Notes under the pieces: model-generated | The model's database searches: none | What the model saw: only the letters and a program-made list of their open reading frames with translations | Told to the model about the DNA's origin: nothing | Part shown: piece by piece, positions 7,301-10,712 of the stretch | Position numbering within the stretch: the stretch's first letter is position 1 | Layout of the letters: each line of letters opens with the position of its first letter | NCBI GenBank assembly: GCA_036244855.1 | Contig: BQKZ01013205.1 | Coordinates: 1-10,712 of the forward strand | From: Temnopleurus reevesii | Lineage: Eukaryota > Echinodermata > Echinoidea > Temnopleuroida > Temnopleuridae | DNA length: 10,712 nucleotides | Direction: 5' to 3' | Translations under genes and position numbers: made by a program

Positions 7301-8132
7301 TAGATGACACATCTACTAGGGTATATTTTCCAAAATATGTTAGTCATATTCTGGATTTAGACCGTAATAAGAAAAAAAAGCAATACTGCAGAGACACTTC
7401 GCAGATACAACTGAGATAATTCTCTGAATTCTAACGATAACAAATCAGGCACATGATTTTGATTGACAAATTAATACTTTTGGCCCTTTGCGAAAGAAAA
7501 GATAACACAGTTCACAGAATTTAGGCCCTAGATCATAGATATTTGTACTTTATGGGGAGCTTTAAATCATGGATCCTAATTCACCTTGCACATTTCGCTT
7601 ATAAATATTTTCTTTAATGAGGGATTGAAAACAAAAACTGACATGACCTGATGACAAACTTGGAAAATTGCTATTTTACTTTTTCCCTTTTCTGAAGGTG
7701 TAAGGATCGTGTGAAAATCGATCTTGATATCGGTGGGCGATCGACTGAGATCGGGGTGGCGAAAATGGAGTCTTCTCGCTAAGTGACATATCGTTGTGCT
7801 GGAGTTTGTTTGTTGCCAGATTAAAGGTGTTTTTGTTCGTAATTCCTGTCTGATTTCTTATTATTCCTGTTTGTACACTGGATCCCGTTACAAAGGGACT
7901 AATAATAAAATGGAGAAAAGAGATTCAGCTGAATCAATAAGTAAGTTAGAAATAGAAGATGATGATGCCTCTCATCGTCTCACTCTTCTCAATGATTCAG
8001 TCATTCACTCAAGCATTACTCACCTTCCGTCAAATTTTCTGCACATTCAAATGTGATCTCAAACTGGAAAGGGTTGAGAAAATTCGCAGGATTATCCAGA
8101 ACTGTAACGTTTGTAACTTGGACTTTAGCCAT
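4127..8132 (-). CDS. asf1: Histone chaperone ASF1, complete gene with four coding exons
   Basis: ASF1 binds the H3-H4 dimer in the nucleus and hands it to CAF-1 or HIRA during nucleosome assembly. Joining 8132-8024, 7149-7034, 5536-5348 and 4369-4127 on the minus strand gives 218 residues ending in TGA; human ASF1A has 204 and ASF1B 202. The N-terminal core (about residues 1-159) aligns with animal ASF1 without gaps up to about residue 124. D54, V94 and R108 (H3 contacts in human ASF1A) and E36-D37 (HIRA/CAF-1 contacts) fall at the same numbers. A loop after residue 124 is about four residues longer than in human, so the H4-contacting R145/T147 become R149/T151. The C-terminal tail (about 160-218) is polar and diverged, but ends in DMECH, resembling the human end HMDCM. 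All junctions are GT-AG and in frame. No stop or frameshift interrupts it, so it looks functional. Exon calls rest on my recall of ASF1 sequences, not a search. Confidence 0.95.
4940..5020. repeat. Short direct repeats of about 32 bp
   Basis: The motif AACTGATGNGCGCATTA recurs at 4940 and 4972, with a shortened form AACTGATTTGCACAT from 5003. Between them are ATAAACAAGTGC and ATGACAAGCGGG, which also resemble each other. The run has about two and a half copies, lies in ASF1 intron 3, and stops just before the foldback element. No function is suggested. Confidence 0.55.
5032..5280. mobile_element. Foldback element, GTTTCATAAAG type, in ASF1 intron 3
   Basis: The ends are CCTGGGTTATGTTTCA and, at the right, TGAAACAAAACCCAG, inverted to each other. 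The inside contains the family signature ACTGGTGATCCTTTCTTGCACTC and its inverted partner AAAGCATCACCAGTCGTTTA. The ACTGGTGATCCTTTCT segment occurs twice, so this copy has a small internal duplication. It belongs to the same family as the array at 980-3411. It is non-coding and probably a MITE-like element. Confidence 0.72.
5348..5536 (-). CDS. asf1: ASF1 coding exon 3 (residues 76-138)
   Basis: The acceptor is CAAATACAG followed by GCTGATCCTCCC. The product reads ADPPKPALIPQGDILGVTVV, then LITCSYRNQEFIRVGYYVNN, carrying the H3-binding Val94 and Arg108. It continues to the region that links to the H4-contacting strand. The exon is 189 nt, both ends are phase 0, and the donor is GTATGT (5347-5342). 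Relative to human ASF1 the segment after about residue 124 (ECEPEKQPAVPQFEK) is about four residues longer. The first half of this exon is repeated in degenerate form four times in the adjoining intron 2. Confidence 0.95.
5669..5849. mobile_element. Foldback element, CCAGG type, copy in ASF1 intron 2
   Basis: This is a palindromic element of about 181 bp. The left end reads CCAGGACGGCATTTCACCAA and the reverse complement of the right end reads CCAGGGAGGTGTTTCACCAA. Inner arms also pair, for example TTCGTTCGACTGGTA with TACCAGTCGAACG. It has no coding capacity and splits exon-3 copy B after AACT. The host sequence AACTCCTGGTTT is recognisable on both sides, but the target duplication is ambiguous because CCWGG occurs both at the site and at the element ends. 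A plus-strand open frame here (5662-5988) runs through the hairpin and is not a gene. Confidence 0.75.
5860..5940 (-). mobile_element. 81-nt insertion resembling a retrotransposon 3' tail
   Basis: The exon-3 copy B reads GGTATG at 5854-5859 and resumes with TATG at 5941-5944. The 81 nt between them have no counterpart in copies C and D. The flanking TATG could be a short target duplication. Read on the minus strand the insert ends with AATAAATAAATTCC after GACGTTC, which looks like the end of a 5'-truncated non-LTR element. It is unlike the tail of the LINE fragment near 9505. The family is not identified. Confidence 0.5.
5940..6017 (-). pseudogene. Exon-3 copy B, open reading frame with intact acceptor
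   Basis: On the minus strand this copy starts after CAAATGCAG and reads ADPPKPALIPQGDILG, then ITVVLITFSY, colinear with residues 76-101 of ASF1. Over these 26 codons I count nine synonymous and two amino-acid changes (V92I, C99F) relative to the live exon, with no indel. Beyond the last Tyr it is broken by an 81-nt insertion and then the foldback element at 5669-5849, on the far side of which lie the few remaining exon-like bases. A transcript using this acceptor would stop about six codons into the insertion. It has no donor and cannot replace exon 3. Confidence 0.85.
6141..6229 (-). pseudogene. Exon-3 copy C with two small deletions
   Basis: This copy follows CAAATGCAG and begins ACTGACCCTCCC, so the first residue would be Thr instead of Ala. 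A 1-bp deletion after AAG and a 2-bp deletion in the segment matching GTCACGGTA shift and then restore the frame. The downstream part, VLITFSYRNQEF, is readable. After the copied segment the sequence becomes unit flank and a TGA follows at once. The copy ends at the same exon position as its neighbours (about residue 106), showing that the duplicated unit held only the first half of exon 3. Confidence 0.83.
6351..6437 (-). pseudogene. Exon-3 copy D with a single-base deletion
   Basis: This copy follows CAAGTACAG and reads ADPPKPALIPQGDIL, identical in amino acids to the live exon. A missing G in the GGC codon for Gly91 then shifts the frame. After that base the matching frame gives VTVVLITCSY and then QNQ. 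I count ten synonymous changes and one amino-acid change (R102Q) over about 29 comparable codons. The acceptor is preserved and no donor is visible. Confidence 0.83.
6899..6970 (-). pseudogene. Exon-3 copy E, heavily worn
   Basis: Short matches to the live exon survive: CCCTCATTCC, GTTCTCATG, GTGTTCCTTCC and AACCAGGAATTCATC. They are separated by deletions that remove most of the ILGVTV part. No acceptor is recognisable. It shares TGTTCC with the live exon where copies B-D have TTTTCA or TGTTCA, so it is probably not a recent duplicate of them. It is the copy nearest exon 2. Confidence 0.65.
7034..7149 (-). CDS. asf1: ASF1 coding exon 2 (residues 37-75)
   Basis: The acceptor reads CTTAAAATTAG before ATCTGGAATGG, completing Asp37 and giving DLEWKIIYVGSAE. 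It then runs through YDQTLDSVLVGPV to RHMFVFQ, the hallmark ASF1 block. Asp54, an H3-contact residue in human ASF1A, is here. The exon is 116 nt and ends on a codon boundary at Gln75, before a GTTAGT donor (7033-7028). The reading frame stays open past the donor for a few codons, but that extension does not resemble ASF1. Confidence 0.95.
7150..8023 (-). other. ASF1 intron 1 (874 nt)
   Basis: This intron lies between GTGAGT (8023-8018) and TTAG (7153-7150) and splits the Asp37 codon after its first base. It is AT-rich with short A runs near 7190-7270. No repeat family seen elsewhere in the window is evident here. A plus-strand frame near 7911 (MEKRDSAES) is followed by a GTAAGT, but I found no supporting acceptor or homology, so I do not call it a gene. 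Confidence 0.9.
8024..8132 (-). CDS. asf1: ASF1 coding exon 1 (residues 1-36 plus one base)
   Basis: This exon begins at the ATG whose first base is 8132, reading MAKVQV, the usual ASF1 N-terminus. The context is favourable, with A at -3 and G at +4. It encodes the first beta strands, including the FQFEITFEC segment, and ends TE|G before a consensus GTGAGT donor (8023-8018). The last base is the first base of the split Asp37 codon. Its length of 109 nt is 36 codons plus one. An overlapping plus-strand open frame (7959-8357) is a shadow. Confidence 0.94.
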
Positions 8133-8538
8133 AGTGGTCCTTCAATCACTCTAGATTTTGTCGGCTTTATAAGGAGTCCTTTGACTCAGATCAAGGGCTT
8201 CAAAACCTGGATTGAACGAAGTCAGAAAACTCAGGCACAGCTCAGCACACCACCAGCAGTGGGCTCGACGGGTGAGGCAGCGGCTCGAAATCAAGAAGTC
8301 CCGGTGAAAAATCCGGCAATGACCACTGGAAATAATTGCGCCTCACGCGAGAATTAAGCCCCAAAACCACATCAGATTTGGTGAATAGATGTATAAAATT
8401 ATTGGTTAACAGCCTAAAGTGATTTCAGATTTCCATCAACTAAATTTCGTTTACTAGTTGGAGAAACAAATTGTTTCCTGGATCCGTGACTTTGTTCACT
8501 CAGCATAGGCGCGCGCTCAGTTATTTCATTTTAACGAA
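8133..8538 (-). promoter_or_regulatory. ASF1 upstream region, presumed promoter and 5' UTR
   Basis: This is the sequence immediately upstream of the ASF1 start codon. A stretch at about 8265-8350 has several CpGs and is richer in G+C than its surroundings, which fits a broad housekeeping-type promoter. TTATAAAG on the minus strand near 8172-8165 is too close to the ATG to be a likely TATA box. I cannot place a transcription start. A plus-strand open frame across 7959-8357 is antisense to exon 1 and has no independent support. Confidence 0.4.
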
Positions 8539-8571
8539 ATGGCGCAAAACAGCGATTGCCAATTTGATGAA
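8539..8571 (+). CDS. Tentative first exon of an unknown divergent gene
   Basis: An ATG at 8539 in good context (G at -3, G at +4) opens MAQNSDCQFDE and is followed directly by GTAAAT, a possible donor in phase 0. It lies 407 bp from the ASF1 start on the opposite strand, as in a divergent promoter. A possible acceptor, CCCCATTTCTAGCAG, ends at 8760. Translation past the supposed donor gives low-complexity Asn/Ile/Phe-rich sequence, which argues that the open frame beyond 8571 is not coding. I recognise no family and the call may be chance. Confidence 0.18.
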
Positions 8572-8739
8572 GTAAATTATGTTAATTATATGAATGTGAT
8601 TGAGATGATACTGAAAATGTCTGGATTACTTTTTGTTCATATGAATAATATTTTTTGTTTAAATATTATATTTCATCAATCTAGAATATTTTTTAACTTA
8701 AAATACCCTTACGTGGTCAAAAAAAAGGAGACTTTATGA

Positions 8740-9504
8740 TATTTTCCCCATTTCTAGCAGACGATGCTGAGGCTGAATGTCATACACGTACGTGCAACGG
8801 TTGAATTTGAGAGGCAGTGCCCCCAATGCAGGGGCCTGGGAAGGGGGGGGGGAGCAGGGGTTCCAGCACCATACCTTTTTATTTCAGTTAACAGTGCGAG
8901 GACTTAATAACATTCTAATTTATAAATACGAAATTCTGAACATCAGACTAGGCAGCTGTATCATACTGGATGTGAATAATACGCGGCCATTAATTTTTTT
9001 TTTTTTAGTGCACTCGGCCAATTAGTGAGCTTCGATTTTATTTCTTTTTGTATGTGTCTTTCCCCTGTCCTATCGGAATACAATATGGTCTCCATTTTCA
9101 TGAAATAAAATCAGTTGTGCACAAATTTTATGCCCAAATCATTGCATTGATTTTTTTTATAGGCCAATGTAGTTTTTTTTTCTCAAAGGGACGGCAATGA
9201 TTGTTGTTAGTTTTTAATAAAATATAGCATCAATCAGCACCCCCCCCCCNAACAACCAAAAAAAAAAAAAATCGGCGTGGATTGCAGTGTCAACTTTTAA
9301 AGTTGCAAAATGAGTTATTGAATCGGATGGGCCACAACGAACCCCATCCATGGCCGCTTCGCCTTCCTAGTTATTCAAAGATAAACGATTTTTTTTTTTA
9401 TTTCGGGACGATTTAACATTTTTACAGACCTCAGTCGATTGCCTTATCGCGATCGCCAGCCACTTTTGAAAGATCGTCGACCGACCTCATCATGCTTAGG
9501 CCTA
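8740..9504. other. AT-rich region with homopolymer runs, no gene recognised
   Basis: It holds a 10-base G run (8843-8852), a run of ten C (9240-9249) followed by an undetermined base at 9250, several T runs of 8-11 bases and an A run near 9260-9273. The open frame at 8777-9025 is crossed by the G run and resembles no protein. Undetermined sequence right after poly-C suggests sequencing difficulty, so local bases may be unreliable. Confidence 0.55.
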
Positions 9505-10395
9505 TATTCAATTCAATTAAATTTAGTTTATTGATTTTCAATCCACAAAACAAAGGATTATTATCATTGAAACATAACAAACAAATAAACAAGTAAACAT
9601 AAAACATAAACATAAACAACAGCAACAAAAATATGTGTGAGCATATAAATAAGCAAGAGGACAGCATAATATTACATCGTAAATATAAATCGTCGCAATA
9701 CAATAATCGGGCCGCATGGCTAAAGGACGAGGGGCGATCTAAATGTTTAAATCAAATATAATTATTATACCTGCAATAGTGAAAATCAAATCTTCCTGTG
9801 CTCCAATCGTTTTCCATACATAACACCAATTCCGTTTATACATATGTTATTAATAGCATAATCATTTACTAATCATAATAAATTTAAACTCTTCGTCAAT
9901 ACTCATATTTGCAAATGCAGGGATGATATGAATTAGTTGTTTTTTTAATAAGTCTTGTCTCATATTATGTAAGAGGGGACATTTCATAACAAAGTGAAAT
10001 TCATCTTCAATATCAATTTTACAAAGTGGGCAAGTTCTTTTATCAACTGACAGGTTGCGGTATCGACCTTCCTCGATCATAAGTTTACTATTGCTGATTC
10101 TTAATTTTGTAAAATATGTGACGAGCTTTTTATCAATGTCATTCAATATGTTTCTAGTTGATATTCTTCTTTTAAGACTTTGTAAGTCCTTAGTTTACTC
10201 ATATAATTAGGGTTACCATCAGTCAGGCAGGACTTCCAATACTTGAGGTATTTTTCTTTGAGTTTTAGTAATATGGCTCTGGTATAGACAGTTAATAGAC
10301 GGTGTGTTTTGGTTTTCCCATACGTAATTAAAATTAAGAAAATTCATCATTGATTTTATTTTGCTACAGAGACCAGTGTTGGATGCAAATCAGTG
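9505..10395 (-). mobile_element. 5'-truncated non-LTR retrotransposon (LINE) fragment
   Basis: On the minus strand, reverse-transcriptase C-terminal sequence (about 10391-9780) is followed by roughly 270 bp of 3' UTR. It ends in CAATAAACTAAATTTAATTG and a short TTGAA-type tail at about 9505. A terminal short repeat of this kind is typical of several LINE clades. Nothing upstream of about 10395 on this strand resembles LINE sequence, so the copy is severely 5'-truncated, as usual for dead LINE insertions. The clade cannot be fixed from this piece. The open frame at 9431-9703 lies in the 3' UTR and is not a gene. Confidence 0.75.
9780..10391 (-). pseudogene. LINE reverse transcriptase C-terminal remnant with frameshifts
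   Basis: Three frames carry consecutive parts of one protein. Frame one (to about 10265) has MMNFLNFNYVWENQ; frame two (to about 10148) has LLKLKEKYLKYWKSC and LKEEYQLETY; frame three (10146-9862) has TYFTKLRISNSKLMIEEGRY and a CPLC-x8-H-x4-C zinc knuckle. This order (VWENQ, KYWK, LRIS, GRY, CX2C...H...C) is the familiar C-terminal region of many LINE ORF2 proteins. The frame breaks fit single-base losses near 10267 and 10147. A further shift after ISK near 9862 leads to NDYAINNIC and a stop. It cannot encode an active enzyme. Confidence 0.78.
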
Positions 10396-10712
10396 TTCGT
10401 AAGCACTAAAATCACTAAAAATCCTTCGCCCCCCCCCCCTTCTAAGTAGTCATGGGGCAGGAATTTTGTGAAAATTTTTATTCGTTCTCATGTTAGACCA
10501 GCATGAATTTGTATAAAGTATTGCCATGATTAGCAGGGTTGGGGGGGGGGGGGCTGTTTGTGGCACATCAGCACCACCACCACCCCTCCCCCCGTATGGG
10601 ATGTTTTTAGGGGAGACCCTGCGGAGGAAACACTGTAACTCTATAGGATTTCGGAAGAATGTTATACACAGGTAGGTTATCGTGCAAATATCCCACATTA
10701 CCCCCCCCCCCC
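10396..10712. other. Unassigned end region with poly-C and poly-G runs
   Basis: It contains C runs at 10429-10439 and 10701-10712 and a G run at 10541-10553. Between them is an ACC-rich stretch near 10571-10593. I see no gene. The minus-strand open frame at 10450-10698 passes through the homopolymers as Gly/Pro runs and is not credible. The window stops inside a poly-C run, which may mark a contig edge. Confidence 0.5.

Noticed and set aside
7911..7945. Plus-strand MEKRDSAES... frame followed by a GTAAGT donor-like site in ASF1 intron 1
   Set aside because: A single donor-like match with no family resemblance and no matching downstream exon is expected by chance.
7959..8357. Plus-strand open frame of 132 codons, the longest in the window
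   Set aside because: It is antisense to ASF1 exon 1 and its upstream region. The minus-strand exon has clear protein homology and splice signals; this frame has none.
8777..9025. Plus-strand open frame with a Gly-rich stretch
   Set aside because: The Gly run comes from a 10-base G tract and the rest is Ile/Leu/Asn-rich from AT-rich DNA.
9505..9703. Minus-strand Cys/Phe/Leu-rich open frame (9431-9703) as a membrane protein
   Set aside because: It falls in the LINE 3' UTR, a T-rich stretch that naturally translates to hydrophobic residues.
10450..10698. Minus-strand open frame with Gly and Pro runs
   Set aside because: The runs are translations of poly-C/poly-G and an ACC repeat. No protein family is suggested.

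Overview
The window looks like genomic DNA from an animal, most likely a marine invertebrate deuterostome such as an echinoderm. The grounds are one gene with GT-AG introns of about 0.9-1.5 kb, AT-rich non-coding DNA, many palindromic (foldback) repeats, long poly-G/poly-C runs and a decayed LINE fragment. The taxon is an inference from texture and could be wrong. There are no prokaryotic operons, no CRISPR array and no RNA gene that I can recognise.

The only convincing gene is a complete ASF1 (anti-silencing function 1, histone H3-H4 chaperone) on the minus strand. Its four coding exons are at 8132-8024, 7149-7034, 5536-5348 and 4369-4127. They splice in frame through canonical GT-AG introns into 218 residues, and the known H3- and HIRA-contact residues are present at the human numbering. 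The four exons are scattered among repeats and are short, so they are easily missed.

Layout from left to right. 86-651 is a foldback MITE with a TTAA-like target site. 727-3214 is a roughly 1.2 kb segment present twice, with a single N exactly at the junction; it is built largely from tandem palindromic units that carry nested insertions. 3215-3411 ends that palindromic array. 3412-4126 is the ASF1 3' flank or 3' UTR, without a canonical poly(A) signal. 4127-8132 is ASF1: intron 3 holds one more foldback unit, and intron 2 holds four degenerate tandem copies of the first half of exon 3, each with neighbouring intron sequence. 8133-8538 is the ASF1 upstream region. A very tentative plus-strand first exon lies at 8539. 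8740-9504 is AT-rich with homopolymer runs and an N. About 9505-10395 is the 3' end of a dead non-LTR retrotransposon on the minus strand. 10396-10712 is unassigned and ends in a poly-C run.

The most interesting structure is the array of exon-3 fragments inside ASF1 intron 2. The copies keep the splice acceptor and differ from the live exon almost only at synonymous positions. I see no clear new multi-gene system. Several other oddities, such as the N-bounded duplication and the palindromic satellite, may be partly assembly effects or ordinary repeat biology.
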